From Flavobacterium sp. ACN6 (GTDB taxonomy: Bacteria; Bacteroidota; Bacteroidia; Flavobacteriales; Flavobacteriaceae): DNA of 64,000 nucleotides. Positions 9,121 to 18,699 of the stretch are shown here, piece after piece. The stretch's first letter is position 1, and every line of letters starts with the position of its first letter. The stretch lies in contig NZ_MRCQ01000014.1 in assembly GCF_002304005.1 (NCBI RefSeq), positions 1 through 64,000 on the forward strand, in the 5' to 3' direction. The notes under the pieces were generated by a model that saw only the letters and a list, made by a program, of their open reading frames with translations, ran no database searches and was not told where the DNA came from. The translations under genes were made by a program, and so were the position numbers.

Positions 9121-11220
9121 TCAATATTTCCAGACAAGTACATCGGAAGTTTTGATAGTTTTGTTTCCAATAATTGTAGCTGCATTTTTTGGTAAACTGA
9201 TTTCATAGTTTTTATCCGAATAATTGACTGCAATACCAAAACCATCACGATATTCTACCATTACACCCTCAGGATAATTTTCTATTGACACATTTTCCTT
9301 TTGATATAATTTTCGCAATACTTGTTTTTCAAGGTCGCCATTTTTAGAATCTACACCAATGTAGGTTACTGTTCCTTTACCTAGACTCCTAGAAGTAACT
9401 GCTGCTTTTCCTGCATAAAACTCACTTCCATAAATTGCCCAAACGTCTGTTTCTTTATTAGGTTTTAATAAATCTCCCCAGCTTGTCCATGCAAACTCTT
9501 CATTATTAAACTTTATGATGCCTGGAGACTGAGGCATTAACAAATCATAAGATTCTATTTCTGATCCGATTAAATTCCACATTGGTTCGTAAAATTTAGC
9601 TTCCCAAAGATGCCCCAGACGATTTTGAATTCCTGATCGACAGCTCAATACCAAGTTCCCGCCATTTTTAGCATATAAAGTCAACTTGTCAATCATTTTT
9701 TGGTCAATCATTTGATAGGCAGGAACAATTAAAAATGGATAATTAGAAAAATCAGTAGTATCCCGAACAAAATCAACTGGTGCGCCAAATGATTTAACTG
9801 CCTTATAGTATTTTAAAAAATGGCCAATGGTGTTCCATTCTTTTGTCTGTTTGTTTAATTCGATCCCCATAACATTATCAGCATTAAACAAAATTCCAGT
9901 TTTGCGTTTTAAATAGTAATCTGGCAATGCCACTTTAGCATACATTTTACGCAGTGTACCTATTTCTTTAATAAACTGATTAAATTCTAAACCGCCTGGT
10001 GTTGGTGTTACCCCATCTGTACCAACAATTCCGTAATGATATTGCTCATAACCGTAGAGCGGCGCACGAAAACGATAGGTACAGGCAAATTTACTTCCAC
10101 CTGCAAAAACGTGCCATAACCACATACGAACGCTTCCGGGCATTGGCTGCGGGTTTATACTTCCCCAGTTTACTTGTCCTGGCTGCAATTCCATACAGCC
10201 ATACATTCCTTTTAAAGGGCGAAAAAAGTCATTTGACATACCAATACTGGTATAATCTCCTAAACGATAACCTTGTGAACCAATTCCTAAACTTCCTCCG
10301 TAAACCAAATATCGTGTGTAACAATCGAAATCCAGTTCTTTACTCATTCCAACAAAACTTTCATTATAATTGGATCTGTAGTTAGAAGTTATCCATTGAT
10401 CTTTACTCGCAAATTTGCGTATGGTAATGGCCTGTGAATCCAGAAAAGTGGCTGTTTCTTCATCCGCAAATCGATAATGATCTAACTGCGAATGTAAATT
10501 CATTCCCCATTCTTTATGGAGCGGAATATTAATTTGTTCAAAATCAGTATACGTTCCACTCCAGAAATTATTTCCCCATGCGGTATTTAAAGCATTAATA
10601 GATTTGTATTTGTTTTTTAGCCAATTTCGATAACGCTGTTGCGCATCGGCTCCATAATCCAGAAAGCGTGCTGGTTCATTATCTACCTGCCAGCCAATAA
10701 TGTTTTTATTATCACCATATCTTTTTGCTAATTGCTCAATCATTTTCAAAGAATAGGTTCTGTAATAATTACTTGAAAAAGAAGCATGCTGCCTTGAACC
10801 ATGATCTGTTTTGGTACCATCTTCGTAAGTTGCCAGTATATCTGGATGTTTCCGAACCAGCCACACAGGAGGTGTAGCAGTCGAGGTACACATTACAATT
10901 TTCAGTTTATATTTAACTGCAATTTCTACCGCTTTATCCAGCCATTTAAAATCGTAAACCCCTTCCTCAGGTTCTAATTGTGCCCAGGCGAATTCACCAA
11001 AATGAGTAAACTCAAAGCCCATTTCTGAAATCTTTTTCAAATCTCGGTCCCATTGGCTCTGGTCCCAGTGTTCGGGGTAATAATATACACCAACGGTAGT
11101 TAGATCTTTCTTTGGGAAAAATTTTTCAAAATTTTGGGCTGCAGCATTTAAACTGATCATTATTAAAAACAATCCCAGCCAAAATCTCTCGAAAAAGTTT
11201 TTTTTTGATCTTATATTCAT
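9121..11220 (-). CDS. GH42 family beta-galactosidase, secreted
   Basis: The 699-residue protein has an N-terminal signal peptide and a GH42 TIM barrel starting at VGVYYYPEHW (~43). The acid/base Glu182 lies in GWQVDNEPARF and the nucleophile candidate Glu344 in YGCMELQPGQVNWG; both contexts are typical of GH42. A glutamine-amidotransferase-like trimerisation domain and a small C-terminal beta domain follow. Family members remove terminal beta-D-galactose; some act on alpha-L-arabinopyranosides. Export to the periplasm or surface separates it from the cytoplasmic GH42 enzymes common elsewhere. The start is 6 bases after the stop of the DUF5695-like gene, so co-translation is likely. Confidence 0.9.
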   Translation of the reverse strand: MNIRSKKNFFERFWLGLFLIMISLNAAAQNFEKFFPKKDLTTVGVYYYPEHWDQSQWDRDLKKISEMGFEFTHFGEFAWAQLEPEEGVYDFKWLDKAVEIAVKYKLKIVMCTSTATPPVWLVRKHPDILATYEDGTKTDHGSRQHASFSSNYYRTYSLKMIEQLAKRYGDNKNIIGWQVDNEPARFLDYGADAQQRYRNWLKNKYKSINALNTAWGNNFWSGTYTDFEQINIPLHKEWGMNLHSQLDHYRFADEETATFLDSQAITIRKFASKDQWITSNYRSNYNESFVGMSKELDFDCYTRYLVYGGSLGIGSQGYRLGDYTSIGMSNDFFRPLKGMYGCMELQPGQVNWGSINPQPMPGSVRMWLWHVFAGGSKFACTYRFRAPLYGYEQYHYGIVGTDGVTPTPGGLEFNQFIKEIGTLRKMYAKVALPDYYLKRKTGILFNADNVMGIELNKQTKEWNTIGHFLKYYKAVKSFGAPVDFVRDTTDFSNYPFLIVPAYQMIDQKMIDKLTLYAKNGGNLVLSCRSGIQNRLGHLWEAKFYEPMWNLIGSEIESYDLLMPQSPGIIKFNNEEFAWTSWGDLLKPNKETDVWAIYGSEFYAGKAAVTSRSLGKGTVTYIGVDSKNGDLEKQVLRKLYQKENVSIENYPEGVMVEYRDGFGIAVNYSDKNYEISLPKNAATIIGNKTIKTSDVLVWKY

Positions 11221-11226
11221 TTATCG

Positions 11227-13914
11227 TTATAATTTAATTTTGACAGCTTTATTTTTCAAAGCTATTTCATACGCACCTCTAACCTTTGGATAAGCAAGCT
11301 GTATATCTTTGTTAATTCTTAAATAAGCATTTGGAGTAAATTCATTTTGACTGCTTAAAGTAATCTCAACTTCATCCGTTTTGGTATTATAAGTAATCGT
11401 ATCAAAAGTTCCTGCATCTAATGTCAGCCACAATTGTTTTGGAGCAATAAATACTTTAGATTTTGCAGCAGTAGTTAATTTTACCTGCACTAAATCACCT
11501 TTTACAGTAATATTACCACCAAAAGCCAGCCAGCCTAAATCATTATCTTTCGCAATATAAGTTGCTGTATTTACAGCGTAACCATAAAATCCAGAACCAT
11601 AATCACCAGACAAATAATCAATTCGTAACTCTGTCGGATAAGAATGAAAAGCTGCAGAACCAAATCCGTCTTCAGTAATGTTCGAAATTCCACCTAAAAG
11701 TCCGCCGTAACCCACTTTTAATAAATACAAATCATCTGATTTTTTTCTGTATTGTTTCAAAACCGGAATCGCATTTAAAGAAGATCCATAATGATGTATT
11801 TGACGTTCTACTCTTGATAATTTTCCTCCGTACAAGAAATCCCAGTATCTGCGTGCATTACCATTATACGCCCAGTGAGGCATTGTTGGCATATAAGCTA
11901 CGATTGCGTTTAAGGTTACATCTGCTTTTTCATCATAACCAAAATAATCGGACCACATATACACTTCTTCCTGACCTGTCGAGTCCCATGGCATTTCGCT
12001 TCCAAAAGGATAATCAAGCGCTTTCCAATGATTGGCTCTGTCTTTCATTTTTGCTTCTAAATTGGAAGCCATTTCTGTAAGATTTTCATTTTTCAAATCT
12101 TCTAAAATCAGTAAAAATACCGAACCTTCCATTTGACCAAACTGAGCATAATAAGGAGCAAGTTCTGTCATCGCGATTGAGGTATAATAAGCTTGTTTTA
12201 AATACCAGTCCCATGTCCTATTTTCTACTAAATCTTTATTATAGCGCGCCAATCTGTACATCGTCCAATAGGCAGCTGCTACGTGAGGATAGTTATACGA
12301 TCTTCCTGGATCATTTGCTTCTTTATGTTTCCACGCTGCCCAGCTGTTATAATTTACATCTTTGCTGTAAGTCCCTTTTGGCAGTGAATCTGGTTCATAA
12401 TAAAAAACGCTTTTTTTAACACCGAATTTATTTTTGCCCTCGCTGTACTGAATATTGCCCCAAAGGGTTTTATCAACAAATTGTTCTAATTTTTTAATTT
12501 CTTCTTTATCAGGCTGAATATGCTGTTTCATAATTGCAGCCAGCCAGCCTCCTGCTCCGCCTTCGTCACTTAAACCAGCAACCCAAGCCCTGCTGTCTTG
12601 AGTCAGCTGCTTTTTGGTTTCGTAATCGTAACTAATTACCGAAGGATTTCTTTTGAAAATTGGATCCGGCTGATCAAACCACTGCTCGGTTGTTAAGAAG
12701 TGGCCAAAATCTTTAATAACCTCATTTTCAGGTTTAATGATTTTATAATTAATGGTTTGTTTGATACCATTTTTATAATTGATGGTTAATCTCGCACGTC
12801 CCCATTTTATGCCATGAACCGTATATTTTTTTAACCCTTTTGGCGTTTTTCCGTATTCTTTTATTTGAAGAGCTCCTTTAGGTTCGATTTCAAATGAGCT
12901 CACATCCTCTTTATAATTCAAAAATAACTGTGACTGAATATCTTGTGGAAGCACATATCCAGGAATACTTGTTGCAACAGGAAGTTCTTCTTTTACAAGC
13001 GTATTTTGTATGTCCTCAATTCCTTCAGAAAGTACTAGTTTAAATGCAAAACTTTTAGACTCTTTTGGTTTCAATAGTAATGAAGTTGGTGCATTCCACT
13101 GTTGTGCATTTTTCCATTCATTTTCTGCGTAAGCTTTACTGTACACCATCCATTCATGAAAACCTTCAAAAACAATACTTCGCGGGGTTGGATCATCCAA
13201 TAAAGGACGGTAAGCCTCAAATGCCATGTTTTCTTTTGGAAGTACTAATAATGCAGGTCCTTCACCACTTAATCTTTTTACTTCCAAATATCCCGCATCC
13301 ATTCCGATATAAGGATCAAAAAATACATTTTGGGCATGAGTTTCATTTAGCGATTTACCTTCTAAAATATTATTGAAAACCATAGGAATACCCAATGCAC
13401 CAATCTCAATCGTACCAGCTGATTTATTTGTAATCTCAAATCTCATTACCAATTCACCGCCGTCAATTTCATAAAAACGTTTAATTGTTACTGGAATATT
13501 ATTTGGCAGCGTATTAGCCAAATCTGCTGCTGCCAATACTTTTGCCGAAGTTTCTAAAGGCGTAACTGCTTGGCGTTTTGCTGCTGTCGAAAAGCTCTGC
13601 CAATCACCATTTCCTTCTTTAATTTTTAAATTAATATCTCCCAGATGATAAAGCCCATCTTTATCTCTAATTTCAAGTCGGTCACTAGGCGTAAAATCAA
13701 AATTTAGATTTTTAATTGGCCTTAAACCCGCTACTGTCTGTGAAGCTTTTACCAGCTTTAATTGAAAAGCAGGTGTATTTATTTTTTGATAAACTTCTGC
13801 AATACCCAAAGAAGGTTCTTTTTGTTCAATTTTACTCCAATAATCTTGAGCCTGGATAGTGATTGTACATCCTAAAAATAATAATAAACCAAGTCTGTAT
13901 TTTTTATTTCCCAT
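11227..13914 (-). CDS. DUF5695-like secreted protein, probable glycosidase of unknown specificity
   Basis: The 895-residue protein has a signal peptide (MGNKKYRLGLLLFLGCTITIQA). An N-terminal beta-sandwich (about 25-300) and a second beta segment (about 310-400) precede an alpha-helical region (about 420-780) with many aromatic and acidic positions, such as SRAWVAGLSDEGGAGGWLAA, NYPHVAAAYWTMYRLARY and WDSTGQEEVYMWSDYFGY. This resembles (alpha/alpha)6-barrel glycosidases or lyases, and I recognise it as likely DUF5695. No catalytic assignment is safe. Its place between a GH127/146-like gene (55 bases upstream) and a GH42 gene (6 bases downstream) argues that it acts on the same arabinose/galactose glycan. 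Confidence 0.75.
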   Translation of the reverse strand: MGNKKYRLGLLLFLGCTITIQAQDYWSKIEQKEPSLGIAEVYQKINTPAFQLKLVKASQTVAGLRPIKNLNFDFTPSDRLEIRDKDGLYHLGDINLKIKEGNGDWQSFSTAAKRQAVTPLETSAKVLAAADLANTLPNNIPVTIKRFYEIDGGELVMRFEITNKSAGTIEIGALGIPMVFNNILEGKSLNETHAQNVFFDPYIGMDAGYLEVKRLSGEGPALLVLPKENMAFEAYRPLLDDPTPRSIVFEGFHEWMVYSKAYAENEWKNAQQWNAPTSLLLKPKESKSFAFKLVLSEGIEDIQNTLVKEELPVATSIPGYVLPQDIQSQLFLNYKEDVSSFEIEPKGALQIKEYGKTPKGLKKYTVHGIKWGRARLTINYKNGIKQTINYKIIKPENEVIKDFGHFLTTEQWFDQPDPIFKRNPSVISYDYETKKQLTQDSRAWVAGLSDEGGAGGWLAAIMKQHIQPDKEEIKKLEQFVDKTLWGNIQYSEGKNKFGVKKSVFYYEPDSLPKGTYSKDVNYNSWAAWKHKEANDPGRSYNYPHVAAAYWTMYRLARYNKDLVENRTWDWYLKQAYYTSIAMTELAPYYAQFGQMEGSVFLLILEDLKNENLTEMASNLEAKMKDRANHWKALDYPFGSEMPWDSTGQEEVYMWSDYFGYDEKADVTLNAIVAYMPTMPHWAYNGNARRYWDFLYGGKLSRVERQIHHYGSSLNAIPVLKQYRKKSDDLYLLKVGYGGLLGGISNITEDGFGSAAFHSYPTELRIDYLSGDYGSGFYGYAVNTATYIAKDNDLGWLAFGGNITVKGDLVQVKLTTAAKSKVFIAPKQLWLTLDAGTFDTITYNTKTDEVEITLSSQNEFTPNAYLRINKDIQLAYPKVRGAYEIALKNKAVKIKL

Positions 13915-13969
13915 CTTTGTTTTATGCTTGTTTAATTTTGTTTTTTGTTTTGTTTTCCCTTTATCCAGC

Positions 13970-16900
13970 TTATTTTAAAGTAACATCGAGATAAACCGAA
14001 TGGCGCCCGTATGTATTGTAAAAAGGTTTAAATTGTACTCCATCAATAACAAACTCCAATTTCTCGGTATCTCCTTTTATTGATTTATTCAAATCTTTAG
14101 CATCTAATGTTATTTTACGCCATTCTTTAAGTGGTTCAGATTCCTGAGCGGCCAATAAAACTGGCCCGTAAAATAAACTTGCGATATTTTGCTGATCCAT
14201 TACGGGATCTAAATGAAATTGAAAAGGCATACGCAGTTCAATCGTATCTCCGTCTTTCCATTTACGGCTTAAAGTAAGATAGCTTCCAGGAACCACTTTT
14301 ACTTTTTCCTCTCTGCCATTTATTTTTACAAAAAATCCTTTTGCCGCCCAATGCGGTACGCGCACATTGAGATCAAACTTTCCTTCTCCTTTAATGGTTA
14401 ATTGAGTATGATCTTCATTTGGAAAAGAAGTTTTCTGCTCTATTGTTACATTTTTTTCTTTCCATTTTACTGTTGATGGAATATAAAGATTAACATATAG
14501 GGACTTATTATCAATACTTTTGAAATAAATTGAATTTTGCAATTTAGTGCTGCTTTCCAAAGCTGTACCATTACAACAGGTAAAGCCTTCCATTTTTGGA
14601 TTACCAAACTGTTTTATAGAACCAGGTCGTAAAGGAACGTGATAGGTATTTGCAGGTGTTTTTTCTGCTACTGAAGCAAGTATATGATTGTATAAACCAC
14701 GTTCATAATAATCCATATATGCAGCACGCTGTTCATATAGAAATAAATTACTGGTCAGCTTCAGCATATTATAAGTTGCACAAGTTTCATTTTGCCCGCC
14801 GGCAGAAAACCCGTTCACATAAATTGTCGAAGGCTGGCTGATGAAACATTCTGCATTTGCGGGATTACTTGCCCCAGCAACGCCTCCAATACTGTACATA
14901 TAATCATTCGTCGTTTTATACCAGAAATTATCTGCAATACGATAATAATCTGGAGTCTTAGAATCCTGATACATTTCAAGCGCACCCACAATTTGAGGGA
15001 TATGCTGATTGGCGTGTAATCCTCGAAATGTGTCTACATTTTTAGCTAATCCATTTGAATGTTTTGCATCTCCATAAAATACTTTGATATTATCAAATAG
15101 CTGCGCCACTTCCAGATAACGTTTCTCATTTGTTATTCGGTAAAGACGTGCCAGAACTTCATTCATTCCTCCAAATTCTCCAGCAATATATCTATTCCAC
15201 ATACTGATAAGAATTTCATTAGGCAGTTTTTTCATTCTTGCATAAACCCAGTCTCCCATACCTTCAGCTATTTCAAGGGCTTTCTCGTTGCCGCTTACTT
15301 CATAAACATCCAGCAGACCAGCGAGAATTTTGTGTAAAGTATAATATGGTGCCCATATTTGAGTTTTTTGCCCCCCATAATTTGCCCCTTTTTCCAGCAT
15401 TATAAATTGATCTGGCGGATAAGCACTGATGAAACCTGTACCCCAATTCCAATAGTCGGTACGAATACCTTCTGTACTTAGATCAGAATCATAAGCTGTT
15501 TTGCCTGGGCCAAAAGGAACTGCAGCAGGATCTGATACATATACTCCGCCAGTTTTGCGAGGCTGTCCAGACATTTTGGCCAGCTCATAAAGCGTATTGA
15601 CCATATAATCCATTTTTTTTGCAAAATTTTCGTGCAATGTGCTGTCATATCCCGTACTTGCATAAGCCTGCGCTATTGCAGTTAAATAATGTCCCGTTGC
15701 ATGACCGCGTAATTTAGTATCCTGAGTATCCCAAACCCCCAAAGCTTCAGCATCTTCTGGCTGTTTTTGTCCAAAAGCATTGCGAAACATATACAAGAAT
15801 GAATCAGGATTTGTTTCTGCAAGCGTTTTTATGAACTTCTCTCTATTTTCAATAAATTTTGTGTCATGTTCATGAGAATCTAAGTTTAATGCTACTTCAT
15901 CCAGATTAAAAGTTTTTAATTTAATTTCTGGTGTTGCAGCTTCTTTCGCAGCTTGTACTGTGACAACTGCTTTAGGCTTAAAATCTGTACCAGAAACTAT
16001 TCCAGTTACAGTATATTGTCCCGCTTTTAGAACAGAGCTGTTGTCCGTTGGTGCCGGCCAGATTACTCGAACGTCAGGACCTTCCACTCCGTCTCTGTAG
16101 ATACCTTTTATATAACTTGGTAACCGAGGAAGATCACCAACCACAGTCTGTACTTTTACATCTGAAATACTGGTTAAATATTGGTTATACAGCTGAGGAG
16201 TTGTCGCAGGATATTTTGGTAAATCTCCTACGGGCTGTTCTGGTTCCTCTTCTTCAGCTGCTGCATTTTTTAAAGAATTATGGTGAATTTTTCCTATCTG
16301 TTTTTCAGTTAAGGGAATTCGATAAATTCTAAAATCATGTAATTTTGCCTGTAAATAAGGATCGTGAGGCGAAATTGATTTACCTATATTCAATATATTA
16401 TTTTTACCTGAATCAGCATCAAACAACTGATTTAATTTCAATTTTACATTCTTAGTCGAACCTGCTAAAACTCCATTTACATACGTATTTAAAGATTGTG
16501 ATGGAATATCAATTACAACCACTAAATGAACCCATTTGTTTATTTCTAAAATTGGTCCCTCTGTCTTATATTTTTCTCCAGATGCAGTTGTAACTTCTGT
16601 TTGAAAATTACCTTTTTCCTTATTTCCAGTTGGAGCAACAAAAAGATGTGCTTTATTATTTTTTCCAAAATCAAAAAAATGCTGATTTTGCTGGTCAGAA
16701 AGTAAATATATCCATCCAGAAATACTAAGCGATTCTTCATCTGCAAATGTATTTCCTGGAATGGCAACATAAGCATTCGTATTGGCAGACAAAGAAAGTA
16801 CTTTTCCAAACTGGGCATCATTTTCGAACTTCATTTTTGAATCCGACATAGTACCATGCAGATTATTTCGAGACCAATCTTTTACATCACCATCAAACAC

Positions 16901-17029
16901 GTAACGAGCAATCAATCCTGTTTCGCCAATGCCATCCAGAATCTGATCACCACCTTGTGCCCATAAAGATGTTGTGTTTATGGAGCCAAAACTTAACATT
17001 GTAAATAGTAATAGTCCAGATATTTTCAT
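13970..17029 (-). CDS. Beta-L-arabinofuranosidase, GH127/GH146 type, with LamG and Ig-like domains
   Basis: The 1019-residue secreted protein has a signal peptide, a LamG domain (about 38-248), a Big_4-like Ig domain (about 292-358, with VRVIWPAP and GQYTVTGIV) and a DUF1680-type catalytic (alpha/alpha)6 barrel from about 370. The zinc-cysteine site known from HypBA1 is conserved: Glu748 and Cys750 in GQNETCATYN, and Cys818-Cys819 in GFTCCNGT. One cysteine of this site is the nucleophile in the family. HATGHYLTA (~443) is another family block. The enzyme should cleave beta-L-arabinofuranosides, as found in pectin side chains or extensin-type glycoproteins. It is the first gene of the operon, so its upstream region holds the operon promoter. 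Confidence 0.9.
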   Translation of the reverse strand: MKISGLLLFTMLSFGSINTTSLWAQGGDQILDGIGETGLIARYVFDGDVKDWSRNNLHGTMSDSKMKFENDAQFGKVLSLSANTNAYVAIPGNTFADEESLSISGWIYLLSDQQNQHFFDFGKNNKAHLFVAPTGNKEKGNFQTEVTTASGEKYKTEGPILEINKWVHLVVVIDIPSQSLNTYVNGVLAGSTKNVKLKLNQLFDADSGKNNILNIGKSISPHDPYLQAKLHDFRIYRIPLTEKQIGKIHHNSLKNAAAEEEEPEQPVGDLPKYPATTPQLYNQYLTSISDVKVQTVVGDLPRLPSYIKGIYRDGVEGPDVRVIWPAPTDNSSVLKAGQYTVTGIVSGTDFKPKAVVTVQAAKEAATPEIKLKTFNLDEVALNLDSHEHDTKFIENREKFIKTLAETNPDSFLYMFRNAFGQKQPEDAEALGVWDTQDTKLRGHATGHYLTAIAQAYASTGYDSTLHENFAKKMDYMVNTLYELAKMSGQPRKTGGVYVSDPAAVPFGPGKTAYDSDLSTEGIRTDYWNWGTGFISAYPPDQFIMLEKGANYGGQKTQIWAPYYTLHKILAGLLDVYEVSGNEKALEIAEGMGDWVYARMKKLPNEILISMWNRYIAGEFGGMNEVLARLYRITNEKRYLEVAQLFDNIKVFYGDAKHSNGLAKNVDTFRGLHANQHIPQIVGALEMYQDSKTPDYYRIADNFWYKTTNDYMYSIGGVAGASNPANAECFISQPSTIYVNGFSAGGQNETCATYNMLKLTSNLFLYEQRAAYMDYYERGLYNHILASVAEKTPANTYHVPLRPGSIKQFGNPKMEGFTCCNGTALESSTKLQNSIYFKSIDNKSLYVNLYIPSTVKWKEKNVTIEQKTSFPNEDHTQLTIKGEGKFDLNVRVPHWAAKGFFVKINGREEKVKVVPGSYLTLSRKWKDGDTIELRMPFQFHLDPVMDQQNIASLFYGPVLLAAQESEPLKEWRKITLDAKDLNKSIKGDTEKLEFVIDGVQFKPFYNTYGRHSVYLDVTLK

Positions 17030-17058
17030 ATTTAAAAAAATTTAATATTTCGTTTTTT

Positions 17059-17184
17059 AATTCTCAACTTATAATAAAAAATGCGATTCTCAAGAATAGA
17101 TACACCTTTTTAAAATTGAACATTAATTTCTTGTTTCGTTACGCATCGCTAAGATATCATTATGCGCTTGTAAAATTGAGAATC
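17059..17184. promoter_or_regulatory. Three copies of TTGAGAAT upstream of the glycosidase operon
   Basis: The octamer TTGAGAAT occurs on the minus strand at about 17062-17069 (as ATTCTCAA on the plus strand) and at 17086-17093, and on the plus strand at 17176-17183. The outer pair forms the inverted repeat GATTCTCAA (17085-17093) / TTGAGAATC (17176-17184). All lie within 160 bases upstream of the first operon gene. They may be regulator half-sites; no regulator gene is adjacent. The spacing is irregular, so the call is tentative. Confidence 0.35.
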
Positions 17185-17297
17185 AAGATTGTTTTCCAGT
17201 AAAATCAATTTCTAATTTAAATAGATTACAAAATGCTTTAAGCCAAGAGATTATACTTTATGATAAAATAGGTTATTCGTGTAAAATACACATTTAT

Positions 17298-17329
17298 CAA
17301 AAATAGCCAATAAGTGCTCGCTCTTCCAA
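17298..17329 (-). promoter_or_regulatory. Candidate promoter of the glycosidase operon
   Basis: Read on the minus strand, TTG (17329-17327) and TATTTTTG (17305-17298) are separated by 21 bases. This matches the Bacteroidetes pattern of a -33 TTTG/TTG box and a -7 TAnnTTTG box. It would leave a leader of about 260 bases before the first operon gene. A closer but weaker promoter cannot be excluded. Confidence 0.35.
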
Positions 17330-17974
17330 CATTTAACAATTGTAAAATTATAAGCAATAGGCAGATTAATCCAACTTTATTTTATCCTAACCCAATACTA
17401 TATTATCTTAAATTAAACATTTTAACAGTTTTACCGAATAACTCAAGCATTTATTAAGAAAATGTATTTTTAATAAGAGCCAATATTTCAACAAAAAAAG
17501 AGCCAAAATATTAACTACTAATATTTCAGCTCTTTTGCTTGTTTTTATTTTGTGTTTCTTTGCGCCTTTTATTTCCCGATGCAGAAATTAACTTTCCTTA
17601 TCTCATACGGGTTAAGCAATCTGAAGGTACAAATAAGGTACAAATTTTACAAAACAAAATCTTACAAAAACATCATTCGTAATCTGGCAGATAATATGGC
17701 AGATAATCTAGTTTTCAATAGAACGTTTTAATATAGTAGTTGGGTAAATATATAAAAATTAATGCTAATCTATAATCATGCATATTTCTTTTTTACCTTA
17801 AATTAAAACTAGCTTATAAAAATAAAATTACTAGTGGAACAAACTAATATAATTAAAGATTCCTACATTACTAAAAACATTATAATACAAACACTATTAT
17901 AAAATTATTAAAGGAGTAGTAATTTTACAATACATATTTGCTTTGAAACATATCTTATTTCCCCGATAAATAAT

Positions 17975-18604
17975 ATGAAAAAAAATCCTTCAATCCCTTT
18001 TAAGCTCCTCTATTCTTATTATCAGAATCCTGATGTTCTCTTTCTGGCTAAAGACCTGCTGGGAAAAGTGCTCTTCACACAGGTTAACGGAAAAATAACT
18101 GCCGGGATTATAGTTGAAACAGAGGCCTATATGGGCATTGCTGACAAAGCTTCCCATGCATATGGAGGAAGAAGAACTGCCAGAACTGAAACGCTTTACC
18201 AGCATGGCGGCATATCTTATGTGTACTTATGTTACGGTATTCATTATTTATTCAATATTGTCACTGCCTGCGAAGGCGAACCCCATGCAGTTTTAATCCG
18301 TGCCGTGGAGCCTTTCAAAGGAATAGATCACATCGAAAGCAGACGCGGCCTTAAAGCTGGAAATTCCCGCATTACCTCCGGGCCAGGATCTGCTGCAAAA
18401 GCTTTGGGAATTGACAGTGGATTTAATAAAAAATAACTGGCTGGAGATGAAATCTGGGTTGAAGACCATGGCTTTCGTTATGATGATGATCAGATAGCCG
18501 CTGTACCGAGAATCGGGGTTGACTATGCAGGAGATCACGCACTCTTGCCATGGCGCTTTTTCATCAAAAACAATAAATATGTCAGCAGGAAACCAAAAAT
18601 TTAA
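17975..18604 (+). pseudogene. Alkyladenine (3-methyladenine) DNA glycosylase, MPG/AAG family, in-frame stop
   Basis: The first 153 codons encode an MPG-family base-excision glycosylase: LAKDLLGKVL, GIIVETEAY (containing the family's catalytic Glu), GGRRTARTETLY, YVYLCYGIHYLFNIVT and RAVEP are all typical. A TAA at 18434-18436 stops translation, but the same frame continues with LAGDEIWVEDHGF, RIGVDYAGDHALLPWRFF and a normal C-terminus ending at 18604. The full frame would give about 209 residues, the usual family length. There is no shift; one nonsense codon separates two conserved parts. Either the gene is inactivated or readthrough or a sequencing error is involved. The truncated product would lack the conserved C-terminal PWRF region and is unlikely to fold fully. 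The gene stands alone. Confidence 0.85.
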
Positions 18605-18642
18605 ACATCCTGATTAGACTTTCCACTACGGCCTGCTTTTTA

Positions 18643-18685
18643 TAAATAATAAATCTCTCAACAGTGTTGAGAGATTTATTATTTA
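18643..18685. terminator. 20-bp perfect hairpin, bidirectional terminator
   Basis: Bases 18643-18662 and 18666-18685 pair perfectly around the loop AGT. The outer part of the stem is A/T only, so it supplies a U-tract in both directions. It sits between the convergent DNA glycosylase pseudogene and the small lipoprotein gene and should terminate both. Confidence 0.85.
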
Positions 18686-18699
18686 ATTAAAGAAAATCT

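Larger units (their letters stand above)
17030..17974. other. Long intergenic region with an orphan hairpin and short direct repeats
   Basis: No credible coding region is seen in these 945 bases. A two-part hairpin (17496-17503 with 17529-17536, and 17506-17513 with 17519-17526) has T-rich sequence on both sides and could terminate transcription in either direction, yet no gene ends there. Direct repeats follow: GGTACAAAT twice near 17625-17645 and GGCAGATAAT twice near 17685-17710. The stretch may be the relic of a lost gene. The operon promoter and the TTGAGAAT motifs are listed separately. Confidence 0.5.

Noticed and set aside
9086..9124. TTG start for the GH43 gene overlapping the previous stop
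   Set aside because: It places 13 extra residues before a good signal peptide; the ATG at 9085 fits better.
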